Positions 16,295-25,273 of a stretch of 46,845 bases of DNA are shown piece by piece (positions within the stretch are counted from its first letter, which is position 1; every line of letters starts with the position of its first letter). The position numbers and the translations under genes are program-made. The stretch comes from Alphaproteobacteria bacterium UBA6324 (GTDB lineage Bacteria; Pseudomonadota; Alphaproteobacteria; CAAGCB01; CAG-977). Location: contig DJSW01000028.1 of NCBI GenBank assembly GCA_002439085.1, positions 1 through 46,845 of the forward strand, read 5' to 3'. Below the pieces are notes generated by a model. It had not been told where the DNA came from, searched no databases, and was given only the letters and a program-made list of their open reading frames with translations.

Positions 16295-17947
16295 TCAAAC
16301 CAGCATTAAAGCCAGTACCTGCGCGGAAATGACGCGCAGGGCGATCGTGACCGGATAGGCGGTCGCGTACCCGATCGCGGGCGCGTCCGTGTTCGCCATG
16401 TTCGCGACGAACGTCATGGACGGCACGCAGGTGTTGCACCCCGACAACCCGCCGCACAGGGAGAAGTAGTCCATTTTCTTCGTCACGCGTGTGACGATGC
16501 CGACGACCAGCATCGGGATGCTGGTGATCAAAATGCCCAAACCGATGAAATACAGGCCTTGCGTTCCGGCGACCAACCGGACGAATCCGGGGCCGGACGC
16601 CAATCCGACGACGGTCAGGAACAGCAGCAGGCCGAGGAATCTGAACGCGTTTAAAACATACGCGGGGGTGTAGAAAATGATGTTGCCGACCGATCCGCGG
16701 CACGACAGGATGACTGCGACGATCAGCGGGCCGCCCGATGTCCCCAGTTTGATCGGGGCGTCAATCCCCGGAATGTGCAGCGGCACCAACCCCAACAGAA
16801 TGCCCGCGATCATGCCCAGAAAATACGGGATGAACCGCGTGTCGTTCGCGCGCGCCTGATTGTTGCCCAAATAACGGATCAGCGCGGTTGTGTCCGCCTG
16901 TTTGCCGACGACGACGACCTGATCCGCGAACGCCAGTTTCAAATCGGGCGTCGGGGGCAGGGAAACGCCGTTGCGGATGACGCGCGAAATGACCCAGTGG
17001 TGGCGTTTGTCGCCCAACACTTTTTTCAACGGTTTGCCGACGCATTTCTGATTTGTGACCAATAGGTTCTGGCTTTGAATCTGTTTCGCGCTTTCCTCCA
17101 TCAAATCATGGTCGGGATCCATTTTGAACAGGAACGACACCTCTTGAAAGATTTTGCGCGGCCCGAAAATCAGCAGGATGTCGCCCATTTGCAATTTGGT
17201 GTGTTCGTGCGGCACGATGTATTCGTCCCCGCGTTTCATGCGGGAAATCGTCATCGAATAATGGATCATTTTCAGAAAATCGCCGATTTCCAACCCGTCG
17301 AATCCGGGGTTGTTCACCAAAACGTTAAACCCCTGCATATGCGGATCGCTGCCGGCTTTGGACGATTCGTACTTGGCGACTTCGTCGGTGATTTTGACGC
17401 GGAAGATCAGCTTTAACAAAATGAAAACGGTGATGCAGCTGACGATGCCGACCGGATATCCGATCGCGTAGGCAAAACCCGATTGCGTGATTTGCGCGGC
17501 GTCAAATCCCAATTCGCCCAAAATCTGCTGCGCGGCGCCCAACGCGGGGGTGCTGGTGACGGAACCCGCGTACAACCCCAACACTTCGGGCAGCGAGATG
17601 TGGCCGAATTTAAACACCAGAAATGTCAGCAACGCGCCCAAGGCCGTCACGCCCAGCGACATCGCGTTCAAAACCATGCCGTTTTTGCGCAACGCCTGAA
17701 AAATGTTGGGCCCTACGGCCAATCCCATGGAATACAGGTACATGATCAGCCCGAATTCCTTTAAAAAGGCCAGCACGTCCGCGGGAATGTGGACGGCGTA
17801 TTTGTCCAGCATCCAACCGGCGAACAATCCGGCAAACAAAACGCCGCCGACGCCCAACCCGATTCCGCGGAATTTCAAACTGCCGATGAAAATACCGACG
17901 CAGCACGTTATGCAAATGCACAAAATGGTTATGATGGTGATCGACAT
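16295..17947 (-). CDS. AAE-family (AspT/YidE-like) transporter with TrkA-C domains
   Basis: This 550-residue integral membrane protein has two hydrophobic halves of 5-6 helices separated by a soluble region with two TrkA-C-like segments (NPGFDGLEIGDFLKM..., then LPPTPDLKLAFADQVVVVG). The signatures GSVTSTPALGAAQ in the first half and GTSGGPLIVAV in the second are typical of the aspartate:alanine exchanger family. The second half has GGLSGCNTCVPSMTFVA where many relatives carry a TPAL-like motif. The substrate is not predictable. It is the first gene of an operon with crcB, the APH kinase and the HAD hydrolase. GGGGTAGG serves as SD. Confidence 0.88.
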   Translation of the reverse strand: MSITIITILCICITCCVGIFIGSLKFRGIGLGVGGVLFAGLFAGWMLDKYAVHIPADVLAFLKEFGLIMYLYSMGLAVGPNIFQALRKNGMVLNAMSLGVTALGALLTFLVFKFGHISLPEVLGLYAGSVTSTPALGAAQQILGELGFDAAQITQSGFAYAIGYPVGIVSCITVFILLKLIFRVKITDEVAKYESSKAGSDPHMQGFNVLVNNPGFDGLEIGDFLKMIHYSMTISRMKRGDEYIVPHEHTKLQMGDILLIFGPRKIFQEVSFLFKMDPDHDLMEESAKQIQSQNLLVTNQKCVGKPLKKVLGDKRHHWVISRVIRNGVSLPPTPDLKLAFADQVVVVGKQADTTALIRYLGNNQARANDTRFIPYFLGMIAGILLGLVPLHIPGIDAPIKLGTSGGPLIVAVILSCRGSVGNIIFYTPAYVLNAFRFLGLLLFLTVVGLASGPGFVRLVAGTQGLYFIGLGILITSIPMLVVGIVTRVTKKMDYFSLCGGLSGCNTCVPSMTFVANMANTDAPAIGYATAYPVTIALRVISAQVLALMLV

Positions 17948-18045
17948 GGCCTACCCCGAAAAATGATAAAATTTTTATCAGGATAAGCCTTTTTTTGTTA
18001 ATAAAAAACTATTTTTAGACTGTTTGACAAAAAAAAGCGGCGGGG

Positions 18046-19038
18046 TCAGTTTTCGCTTTTGAACGGCCGCGTGAACAGCGACGCGACGATGTCGTCCACG
18101 GACGATTGGCCGTTCATGATGCGGCTCAACCCTTCGCAAATCGGCATTTCGACGCCGGCGGCGGCCGCGCGTTCCAACACGGCGCGGGCGGTGAACACGC
18201 CTTCGGCGACGGTGCGTTTTTCGCCCAGAATGTCAGACAGGGAACGGCCTTTGCCCAATTCCAGACCGACGGTGAAGTTGCGCGATTGCGTGCTGTTCGC
18301 GGTCAACACCAGATCGCCCAGCCCCGACAGCCCCATGAATGTTTGCGCCTGTCCGCCCAAAGCGACGGCGAACCGCGCGATTTCGGCCAGCCCGCGGGTG
18401 ATCAGCGCGGCGCGCGCGTTGTCGCCCAACCGGCGTCCGGCGACGATTCCCGCGGCGATCGCCATGACGTTTTTGACCGCGCCGCCGATTTGCACGCCGG
18501 TCACGTCGGCGCTGTAATACGGGCGGAACGTTTTCGTCCCCAGCGTTTTGACCAATTCCTTGCCCAGCGTTTCATCCGCGCACGCCAGCGTCAGCGCGGT
18601 CGGTTTGCCCAGCGCGGCCTCTTCGGCGAAAGTGGGACCCGACAGGACGGCGACGCGCGCCTGCGGTAGCTCCTGCGCCAGAATTTCGCTGAGCAGAGAG
18701 CCGGTTTTTTCCTCAATGCCTTTGGCGCAAAGGACGGCGGGCAGCCCCTGTTTCCAAACGGAACGCAGCGTTTGGCATGACGCGCGCAGATGTTGCGCGG
18801 GAATAACCAGCAAAACGGCCTGCGCGTCCGCCAGCGCGGCGGCCTGATCGTTGGTCGCGGCGATGCTTCCGTTCAATTCGACATCGGGCAGGAACAGCGT
18901 GTTGCGCCGTTTTTCATTGATGTCCGCGACGACTTCGGGTTCGCGCGCCCACAACGTCACGCGCTTTCCGTTTTCCGCGGCGATATGCGCCAAGGCCGTT
19001 CCCCACGCGCCCGCGCCCAATACGGCGATCCTGTCCAT
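18046..19038 (-). CDS. gpsA: Glycerol-3-phosphate dehydrogenase (NAD(P)+)
   Basis: This 330-residue protein starts MDRIAVLGAGAWGTALAHIA with a Rossmann GxGxxG and has VLSGPTFAEE, GGAVKNVMAIAAGI (catalytic Lys) and GLGDLVLT. It reduces dihydroxyacetone phosphate to glycerol-3-phosphate for phospholipid synthesis. The ATG at 19038 is chosen because AAGGAGAGGA lies just upstream and the N-terminus matches the family; an upstream in-frame ATG at 19077 overlaps tsaD. It is second in the operon after tsaD. Confidence 0.96.
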   Translation of the reverse strand: MDRIAVLGAGAWGTALAHIAAENGKRVTLWAREPEVVADINEKRRNTLFLPDVELNGSIAATNDQAAALADAQAVLLVIPAQHLRASCQTLRSVWKQGLPAVLCAKGIEEKTGSLLSEILAQELPQARVAVLSGPTFAEEAALGKPTALTLACADETLGKELVKTLGTKTFRPYYSADVTGVQIGGAVKNVMAIAAGIVAGRRLGDNARAALITRGLAEIARFAVALGGQAQTFMGLSGLGDLVLTANSTQSRNFTVGLELGKGRSLSDILGEKRTVAEGVFTARAVLERAAAAGVEMPICEGLSRIMNGQSSVDDIVASLFTRPFKSEN

Positions 19039-19054
19039 TGTCCTCTCCTTGTTC

Positions 19055-20104
19055 TCAACGTTTCGCGGCGGGGTCAAGCGGCCAACGCGGCCGCGGGCTG
19101 AAATCCAGCGGATCGCTTTGCCCCGCCAGAAAATGCTCCATCCCCGCCCAAGCGACCATCGCGCCGTTGTCCGTGCACAGGTTCATCGGCGCGGCGGCGA
19201 AAGTCAATTTATACTTTTTCGCCAGATTTTCCAACGCGCCGCGCAGCGCCTGATTGGCGGCGACGCCGCCGGCGACGACCAGATGCGTTCCCTCCGGATG
19301 TTCTTTTTTAAACGTTTTTATGCCGTTTTTCAATCGGGAACACAGCGTTTCCAAAACGGCGCGCTGGAAACAGGCGCACAAATCGGCGATATCCTTTTCC
19401 GACAAAACGGCGTGTTCCAAAACCCCGTCGGGCGCGAAGCTTTCAACGGCGCGGCGGACAGCGGTTTTCAACCCCGAAAACGACAGATCGCATCCCGCCT
19501 TGCCCACCATGGGGCGCGGGAAATCGAATCGCGTCGCGTCGCCGTTTAAAGCGTACCGTTCGATCTTCGGCCCTCCCGGATAGCCCAGCCCCATCATTTT
19601 GGCGGCCTTGTCGAACGCTTCGCCGGCGGCGTCGTCAACGGTCGCGCCCAATCGTTTGAACTTTCCGATTCCCTCGGCGATCAAAATCTGGCAATGCCCG
19701 CCCGATGTCAGCAGCAGCAGATAGGGGAACGGCACGTCTTGCCCCAAACGGGCGGTTAAGGCGTGCGCTTCCAAATGATTCACGGCGATAAAGGGCAGGT
19801 TGTGCACGGCGGCGATCGCTTTGGCGGTCATGACGCCGACGATCACGCCGCCGATCAATCCGGGGCCCGCCGACGCGGCGACGGCGTCCAAATCCTTGAA
19901 CGTCACGCCCGCTTTGGTCAAAGCCGTTTCGACGACGGAACCGACCTTTTGCAAATGGGCGCGCGCAGCGATTTCAGGGACGACGCCGCCGAACGCCTGA
20001 TGTTCGGCTTGGGAATAAACGACCGAGGACAACAGCCTTTTTTGATCGTCAACAACGGCCGCCGCCGTTTCGTCGCAACTGGATTCGATTCCTAAAACAA
20101 GCAT
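19055..20104 (-). CDS. tsaD: tRNA N6-adenosine threonylcarbamoyltransferase
   Basis: This 349-residue protein starts MLVLGIESSCDETAAAVV and carries the metal-binding HLEAH, LLLTSGGHCQ and VVAGGVAANQ. TsaD transfers threonylcarbamoyl to A37 of ANN-decoding tRNAs together with TsaB and TsaE. The ATG at 20104 is preferred to an upstream in-frame start at 20137 because the N-terminus matches the family and GAGG lies about 7 bases upstream. It is divergent from mic60, across 82 bases. Confidence 0.96.
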   Translation of the reverse strand: MLVLGIESSCDETAAAVVDDQKRLLSSVVYSQAEHQAFGGVVPEIAARAHLQKVGSVVETALTKAGVTFKDLDAVAASAGPGLIGGVIVGVMTAKAIAAVHNLPFIAVNHLEAHALTARLGQDVPFPYLLLLTSGGHCQILIAEGIGKFKRLGATVDDAAGEAFDKAAKMMGLGYPGGPKIERYALNGDATRFDFPRPMVGKAGCDLSFSGLKTAVRRAVESFAPDGVLEHAVLSEKDIADLCACFQRAVLETLCSRLKNGIKTFKKEHPEGTHLVVAGGVAANQALRGALENLAKKYKLTFAAAPMNLCTDNGAMVAWAGMEHFLAGQSDPLDFSPRPRWPLDPAAKR

Positions 20105-20186
20105 TTTGAGCCTCTGATGTAAAATTATTCTACCCATACTCGGAAAAAATGGTAAAATCCAGTAGATTTAATCAGGGAGGCTCTTT

Positions 20187-21458
20187 ATGGCAACTGGACA
20201 AGACAAACAAGAAACTGTGGAAACGCAAGGGGAAACACCCGTTCAAACGGATGAAAAGGAACAGGCCGCGACGGTCGGTTTCACCCCCGAGGAAACGGAA
20301 CACTGCCCGTGTTGCTGTAAAAAGCGCGGTTCTTGCAAATACGTCGCCTTTTTGCTGCTGGTCGCCGTCGCGGCCGTTTTCGGCATCCGCCAGTCGCGCG
20401 AAGCCGTGATGGAAAAATATCACGCGGTCGTTGAACGGTTTTCCGCGCAACCGGCCGAACAGCCCGCCGCGCCGCAGGAAGCCGCGGCTGAAACCGCTCA
20501 AACCGCGGCTGAAAACGTTCAGCCCGCCGAATTGTCCGTCCGCGTGGAACAGCTGGAAAACCAGCGTGATTTCGACAATGCCGACGTTATCGTCGCGACG
20601 GTTGAGGAAAAGCCCGACCTGACGGCCGGTTTGTCCGCGTTGGAACAAAACCAGCAGACGCTGAACGACGAAATCGCCCGCTTGCGTTCGGAAATCGACG
20701 CATTGCGCGCCGCGATGCCCAAATCCGGTTTGATCGAGGAACGGTTGCTGGCCGTCAACGCCCGCGCCGACGCGTTTGAACAGAAACTGGTCGAGGAAAG
20801 CGTCAAAATCGAACGCATGGAACGCAACAAGGCCGACGCGTCGTCCGTGTTGTCGATGATGACGCGGCTGGAAATCACGGAACGCAAATTGCGCGCGTCG
20901 AATGCGGAAAAAGCGCGCGCCGCCGCTTTGCTGCTGGCCGTGTATCAGATGCGCGAATCCGCCGCGTCGGGGCAGAGCTTCCTGACCGAACAGCAGGCCG
21001 CGCTGGCTTTGGCGTCGTCGAAACCGCGAATCGCCGAATACCTGCGTTCGCTGTCCGTCGCCGCGGATCAGGGCGTGTGGACGAAAACCGCGCTGACGCA
21101 ATCGTTTGCGGCCTATGCCGACAAAGCCGTTTTGTCCGAATCGGTCAGCCCCAAGCAGGATTGGTTTCATCAGGCTTTAAATTCCCTGAAAAAGCTGGTC
21201 GTCATCCGTCGCATTGACGCCGTGACGCAAGAGGATATGTCCACGCAGGCCGTTTTGGCGCGCGCGCAACAGGCCGTCAACGCGGGCGATCTGACCGTCG
21301 CCGTTCTGCATTTGCAGGCGTTGCGCGGAACCGCCGCCGATGAAATGAAGGAATGGACGCAGGCGGCGCAGCGTTATGTGACGACGCAAAAAACGATCAA
21401 TGAAACCGTCGCCGCCGTGCTGGGGGTTCTGTACGCCGAACAGGCCAAGGGGGAATGA
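20187..21458 (+). CDS. Mic60/mitofilin-like inner-membrane protein (COG4223)
   Basis: This 423-residue protein has an acidic, Gln/Glu-rich cytoplasmic N-terminus and a Cys-rich patch (CPCCCKKRGSC, 40-50). One transmembrane helix follows (about 51-67), then a long Ala/Glu coiled coil (about 110-240) and a helical C-terminal mitofilin-like domain. The layout and its place directly before hemY match alphaproteobacterial Mic60, which shapes intracytoplasmic or cristae-like membranes and contacts outer-membrane partners. GGGAGG lies about 6 bases before the ATG. HemY follows 3 bases after the stop. In many alphaproteobacteria hemC and hemD sit between tsaD and this gene; here they do not. Confidence 0.8.
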   Translation: MATGQDKQETVETQGETPVQTDEKEQAATVGFTPEETEHCPCCCKKRGSCKYVAFLLLVAVAAVFGIRQSREAVMEKYHAVVERFSAQPAEQPAAPQEAAAETAQTAAENVQPAELSVRVEQLENQRDFDNADVIVATVEEKPDLTAGLSALEQNQQTLNDEIARLRSEIDALRAAMPKSGLIEERLLAVNARADAFEQKLVEESVKIERMERNKADASSVLSMMTRLEITERKLRASNAEKARAAALLLAVYQMRESAASGQSFLTEQQAALALASSKPRIAEYLRSLSVAADQGVWTKTALTQSFAAYADKAVLSESVSPKQDWFHQALNSLKKLVVIRRIDAVTQEDMSTQAVLARAQQAVNAGDLTVAVLHLQALRGTAADEMKEWTQAAQRYVTTQKTINETVAAVLGVLYAEQAKGE

Positions 21459-21461
21459 TTG

Positions 21462-22772
21462 ATGATCAGAATCGTTTGGAACGCAATTCTTCTGGGAATT
21501 ATCGCTCTGGCGGCGGCTTGGCTGTCGAACAATCCGGGGACGTTGCATATTGAATGGATCGGTTATTCCGTTCAAACGTCCGTGGCGGTCGTTATCGGCG
21601 TCGTCGCCGTTTTGTACGCGGTGTTTTACGTCTTTTTGGCCAAACCGCTGTTGCTGTTGACGCAAAAGATCGCGTTTTGGGCGGGCGCGGACAAACGCGC
21701 GCATAAAATCGCGAAATCCGAAGTCAACCGCGAAATCGACCGCTACACTTTGTTGGGCGACGGGCTGACCGCGTTGGCGGCGGGGGATGTCGCCGCGGCG
21801 CAGAAAACGGCCAAGCGTCTGGAAAAAAGCTTTGCCGACGAACCGTTTAAAATCAAAGTGTTTCAGGCTCAGCTGGCCGAAGCGAAAGGCAACACGGCCG
21901 AAGCGTTGCGCCTGTTCGACGAATTGTCCGCCGACGACGCGACGCGTTTGCTGGGGACGCGGGGCAAGATCCGCCTGTTGCGTCTGACCGGCAACATGGC
22001 CAAAGCAACCGAGCTGTGCGCGGGATTGCTGTCGATGAAAAATCCGCCCGCTTGGGTTCTGTCCGAAGCGTTTGAATTGCAGATTCACGAAAAGCAGTGG
22101 CCGCAGGCGATCGCGACGTTGGAAAAAGCCTATAAACAGGATCTGTTTGACAAGCTGACGGCCAAACGGTTGAAAGCGTCCGTTTTGTTGGAACAGGCCG
22201 CCGGTGCGGCGGACGCGGCCGAACGCGAAAAACTGATTCGCGCGGCACACGACACCGACGAAACGTTTGTGCGCGCGGCCGTGCAGACCGCCGAATTGGA
22301 CATTGCGGCGGGCGAACCGAAAAAGGCGCGCCGCCTGTTGCAAAAGGTGTGGAAACTTTCCCCCAGCTGGGCGGTGTACGAAGTGTATTTGACGCTGACG
22401 GCGCAGGAATCGCCGATCGAAGCGGTCAAAGATGTCGAAGAGCTGATCGCCGGAAATCCGAAAGCCGTGGTCAACGATCTGGTTCTGGCCGATTGTTCGT
22501 TGAAAGCGCGGCTGTGGGGGCAGGCGAAGGCCGCCGTGAACCGCTATTTGACCGGACATCCGGATTCAAAACGCGCCTTGATGATGGCGGAGGAAATCGC
22601 CGCGTGCAATCAGGATGAAAAGGCCGCCGACGAATACCGCGTGCGGGCGTCCGACGCGCCGGCGGAAATGCCGTATTATTGCGAAGTCTGCCACACGCCG
22701 TTTGAAAAGGATCACACCACTTGCCCCGTTTGCCATACGCTGGGGGCGATTCATCTGGCGGACGTGCCTTAA
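21462..22772 (+). CDS. hemY: HemY-like TPR membrane protein
   Basis: This protein of 436 residues has two N-terminal membrane helices (ILLGIIALAAAWLSNNPG, then VAVVIGVVAVLYAVFYVFL) and the HemY_N pattern ending KPLLLLTQKI. A TPR-like helical array fills most of the protein. A C-terminal zinc ribbon has two CxxC pairs (YYCEVCHTPF and CPVCHT). HemY is linked to haem biosynthesis loci by position, but its biochemical role is unclear. The ATG at 21462 is preferred over the TTG just before it; AAGGGGGAA is the SD, overlapping the mic60 end. Confidence 0.88.
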   Translation: MIRIVWNAILLGIIALAAAWLSNNPGTLHIEWIGYSVQTSVAVVIGVVAVLYAVFYVFLAKPLLLLTQKIAFWAGADKRAHKIAKSEVNREIDRYTLLGDGLTALAAGDVAAAQKTAKRLEKSFADEPFKIKVFQAQLAEAKGNTAEALRLFDELSADDATRLLGTRGKIRLLRLTGNMAKATELCAGLLSMKNPPAWVLSEAFELQIHEKQWPQAIATLEKAYKQDLFDKLTAKRLKASVLLEQAAGAADAAEREKLIRAAHDTDETFVRAAVQTAELDIAAGEPKKARRLLQKVWKLSPSWAVYEVYLTLTAQESPIEAVKDVEELIAGNPKAVVNDLVLADCSLKARLWGQAKAAVNRYLTGHPDSKRALMMAEEIAACNQDEKAADEYRVRASDAPAEMPYYCEVCHTPFEKDHTTCPVCHTLGAIHLADVP

Positions 22773-22782
22773 TAAAAAATGT

Positions 22783-22826
22783 AACACGCGCACGCCCCGC
22801 TTTTGCCGGCGGGACGTGTTTTTTTT
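22783..22826 (+). terminator. Terminator after hemY
   Basis: CCCGC pairs with GCGGG in the inner stem, AACACG pairs with CGTGTT in the outer stem with a bulge, then a run of eight T. Confidence 0.7.
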
Positions 22827-22844
22827 GCTTGATAGGAGGGAAAA

Positions 22845-23165
22845 ATGGCTTGGGTTTATCTGTTTGTCGCCGGAATTTTTGAAACGGTTTGGGTGGTCGC
22901 GATGAAATACGCGGACGGCTTTACGAAGTTGGTTCCCAGCGCGATCGTCGTCGTCGGCATGGCGCTCAGCGTCTGGCTGTTGGGCGTGGCGGTCAAAACA
23001 TTGCCGCTGGGGACGGGATACGCCGTGTGGACGGGCATCGGGGCGGTCGGCGCTGTCGTTTACGGCATCATGTTTTTCGGCGAACCGGCGACGTTTGCGC
23101 GTTTGGCGTTCGTCGCGCTGATCATCGTCGGGCTGGTCGGGTTGAAAATGGTTTCGGCAGAATGA
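22845..23165 (+). CDS. sugE: Guanidinium exporter Gdx (SugE), SMR family
   Basis: This 106-residue protein has four membrane helices and an SMR fold. The essential Glu is in FETVWVVAMKYADGFT, and the SugE/Gdx signature is LPLGTGYAVWTGIGAVG. It exports guanidinium in exchange for protons as a dual-topology dimer. The SD is AGGAGGG, 6 bases before the ATG. It is a single gene between two terminators, and no guanidine riboswitch is recognisable in the short leader. Confidence 0.92.
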   Translation: MAWVYLFVAGIFETVWVVAMKYADGFTKLVPSAIVVVGMALSVWLLGVAVKTLPLGTGYAVWTGIGAVGAVVYGIMFFGEPATFARLAFVALIIVGLVGLKMVSAE

Positions 23166-23172
23166 CCGGTAG

Positions 23173-23207
23173 AAAAAAGCCCGCCTCTTTAAAAGGGGCG
23201 GGCTTTT
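23173..23207. terminator. Bidirectional terminator between sugE and rppH
   Basis: AAAAGCCCGCC (23175-23185) pairs with GGCGGGCTTTT (23197-23207). It serves the convergent sugE gene and the rppH operon. Confidence 0.88.
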
Positions 23208-23228
23208 GCGTTTTCAGGTGAAAATACC

Positions 23229-23720
23229 TTATTTCTTCGCGTCTGCGCGAACGGCGTCGATGAACGGCATAAACTCGTCAACGACCTGACGGTAAACGTC
23301 GCGTTTAAAATCGACGATCAAATCAACAACCTGTTCGGCGGGAACCCATTTCCACGCGTTAAATTCCGCGTCGGGGCGGTCGATTTGAATTTCGCTTTCG
23401 TCGCCCGTGAATTGGAACAAAAACCATTTTTGCGTTTGACCGGCGAATTTCTTTTTCTTTTCGCTGATGAAATTGACGCCCGCGGGAAAATCGTAAGTGT
23501 ACCAACGCGTGCTTTCCGCGATCGTTTCGACGGACGACACGCCGGTTTCCTCGAACAATTCGCGCAACGCGGCGCGGTGTTCGTCCTCGCCTTTGTCAAT
23601 GCCGCCCTGCGGCATCTGCCACGCCTTTTCACGCGTATCGACGCGATGCGCCACAAACACGTCGCCGACGGTGTTCAACAGCATGATGCCGACATTCGGG
23701 CGGTAGGTCTTTTGATTCAT
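23229..23720 (-). CDS. rppH: RNA pyrophosphohydrolase (Nudix)
   Basis: This 163-residue protein starts MNQKTYRPNVGIMLLNTVGD and has the Nudix box beginning GGIDKGEDEHRAALRELFEE (about 39-58). The pattern AWQMPQGGIDKGE is typical of RppH. It removes pyrophosphate from mRNA 5' ends and starts decay. It is the last gene of the five-gene operon; its ATG overlaps the stop of the preceding gene (ATGA), so translation is coupled. The upstream in-frame extension is not needed. Confidence 0.95.
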   Translation of the reverse strand: MNQKTYRPNVGIMLLNTVGDVFVAHRVDTREKAWQMPQGGIDKGEDEHRAALRELFEETGVSSVETIAESTRWYTYDFPAGVNFISEKKKKFAGQTQKWFLFQFTGDESEIQIDRPDAEFNAWKWVPAEQVVDLIVDFKRDVYRQVVDEFMPFIDAVRADAKK

Positions 23721-25273
23721 TTTCCAGCCTCTTTTTGTTCCAAATAATAGGACAGCGGGACGAAAGTCAGTTCCGGAACGGGGGCGTCTTCGGTCGGGGC
23801 GAACGATTTCATCCATTCTTCGACAACGACCAGCGTGACGGGGACGGTTTCGACGCGCACGAACGCCGATCCCTTTTTCAACGCGATTTGCCGCGCCTGT
23901 TCCAGCTTCGCGCGAATAGCGGCGCGGTAAAAGTTTTCGGAAATGTGGATGTCGGGACGGGCGGCCTTTTTGAATTTCGGCATCCGCGGATCGTCCGTGC
24001 CGTCAATGTAAACCAACCCGCGGCCGATGATTTCCTCGTAAAACGATTTCATCTGCGCGCCGGAATAGGAAAAGTTCTCTTTGGCCATGGCGGCGACGCC
24101 GATATAGGCGACATCATGCCCCAAAACCTTGTGCAGACGCTTGCGGTTTTCCTGTTCGGGCAATCCTGTGACCAACCCCAGCGGCCCCGGATCGGTGTCG
24201 GGGAACACGCCTTGCTGCATGGGCAGGTTCAACAACGTTTCATGGCCGGTGCGGCGGGCGTTCGCGATATAGGTTTTCAGCTTGTCCGCATAGGGGGTGA
24301 ACGCCATCGACACCGTCGCGGGCAGGGTGTTGATGGCCGCTTTGGTGGCGTTCGCGCGTTTCCCCAACCCCGTGAACAGCACCGCGACATACGGCGTTTG
24401 CGGCGGAATTTCCACCGGCCGGCGGTATGCTTGGAACGGTGTGCTTTCCTTTGTTTTCACCGGCAGTTTGCCATAGCGCGATGCCTGTTGCAGATCCGCC
24501 AGCGGTTCAATGATGTGCAATGGCGTCGCGTTTGCGGGAAAACCTTTTTTAATCAACGAAAAATCGGGCAGGGAATTGTTCAGCGTCGTTTTGATCAAAT
24601 CGGGCGGCGGCGGTTCGCCGGAAAAAGAGGATACGGGAACGGCGACGCTTCCGGCCGGTTCCGTCAGTTTCAGATTCGGCGCCGCGGCGGGGGGCTTTTT
24701 ATCGGCGGTATCTTTTTTTTCGGCCGGTTTTTCCGGCTTGGCCGCATCAAAAGCCGCCAGAGCCGTTTCCAAACCGTTCAAAACGGCTTGTTTTCTTTGA
24801 TCCTTGCCGTCGCGTTGTTTTTGCAAATCGGCGATCTCGTCGATCTTTTTCTGTTCGGCGGCCTGCTTTTCCCGTTCCAGCTTTTGCAGTTCCGGCGACA
24901 AAGCGGCGGCGGGTTCGGGCGTTTTTTCCGGTTCGACCATTTCCTTTAATGCGCCGGCGGTCTGCTCCATATTTTCCTTCGCGCGTTCCAGCCGTTCAAT
25001 CAAATCGACGTTTTCGGACGACGCGCCCTTTTCCGTTTTCTTTTCGGGCGGCTGCGGGTCGATCAGCGATCCCGCCCCGATCGTTTTTTCCGCCAGATCG
25101 AACGTCGCCGTGATCGCGGGCGATCGGATGAAATCGACGTAAACGCCCGCGGCCGCGCAAACGAAAGACACGGCGGCCGCGACGGCGACGACGCGGAACG
25201 CCCGCGCCCGTCCGGCGTTCAGCCCTTCGTTGGAAAAGGGGGAGTTTTCAGCTTTGCCGCCGGTCATCGTCAT
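23717..25273 (-). CDS. Divergent polysaccharide deacetylase (YibQ/DUF610 family)
   Basis: This 518-residue protein has one N-terminal membrane anchor (VVAVAAAVSFVCAAAGVYVD), then a low-complexity coiled linker rich in Glu, Lys, Pro and Ala (about 60-260). A C-terminal domain follows (about 290-515) with VAVLFTGLGKRANATKAAI, LPMQQGVFPDTDPGPLGL and YIDGTDDPRMPKF, matching family PF04748. It is periplasmic and probably acts in the cell envelope; whether it is catalytically active is unclear. Its place between ctpA and rppH is conserved in alphaproteobacteria. It overlaps ctpA and rppH by 4 bases each. Confidence 0.88.
   Translation of the reverse strand: MTMTGGKAENSPFSNEGLNAGRARAFRVVAVAAAVSFVCAAAGVYVDFIRSPAITATFDLAEKTIGAGSLIDPQPPEKKTEKGASSENVDLIERLERAKENMEQTAGALKEMVEPEKTPEPAAALSPELQKLEREKQAAEQKKIDEIADLQKQRDGKDQRKQAVLNGLETALAAFDAAKPEKPAEKKDTADKKPPAAAPNLKLTEPAGSVAVPVSSFSGEPPPPDLIKTTLNNSLPDFSLIKKGFPANATPLHIIEPLADLQQASRYGKLPVKTKESTPFQAYRRPVEIPPQTPYVAVLFTGLGKRANATKAAINTLPATVSMAFTPYADKLKTYIANARRTGHETLLNLPMQQGVFPDTDPGPLGLVTGLPEQENRKRLHKVLGHDVAYIGVAAMAKENFSYSGAQMKSFYEEIIGRGLVYIDGTDDPRMPKFKKAARPDIHISENFYRAAIRAKLEQARQIALKKGSAFVRVETVPVTLVVVEEWMKSFAPTEDAPVPELTFVPLSYYLEQKEAGK

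Noticed and set aside
16293..16703. Long N-terminal extension of the crcB frame
   Set aside because: It lies inside the AAE-type transporter gene out of frame and gives an Arg/His-rich translation. The CrcB fold begins at 16292.
22773..22844. Guanidine riboswitch upstream of sugE
   Set aside because: The 72-base leader contains the hemY terminator and an SD only. I found no paired hairpins with ACGR loops (guanidine-II) and no room for guanidine-I.
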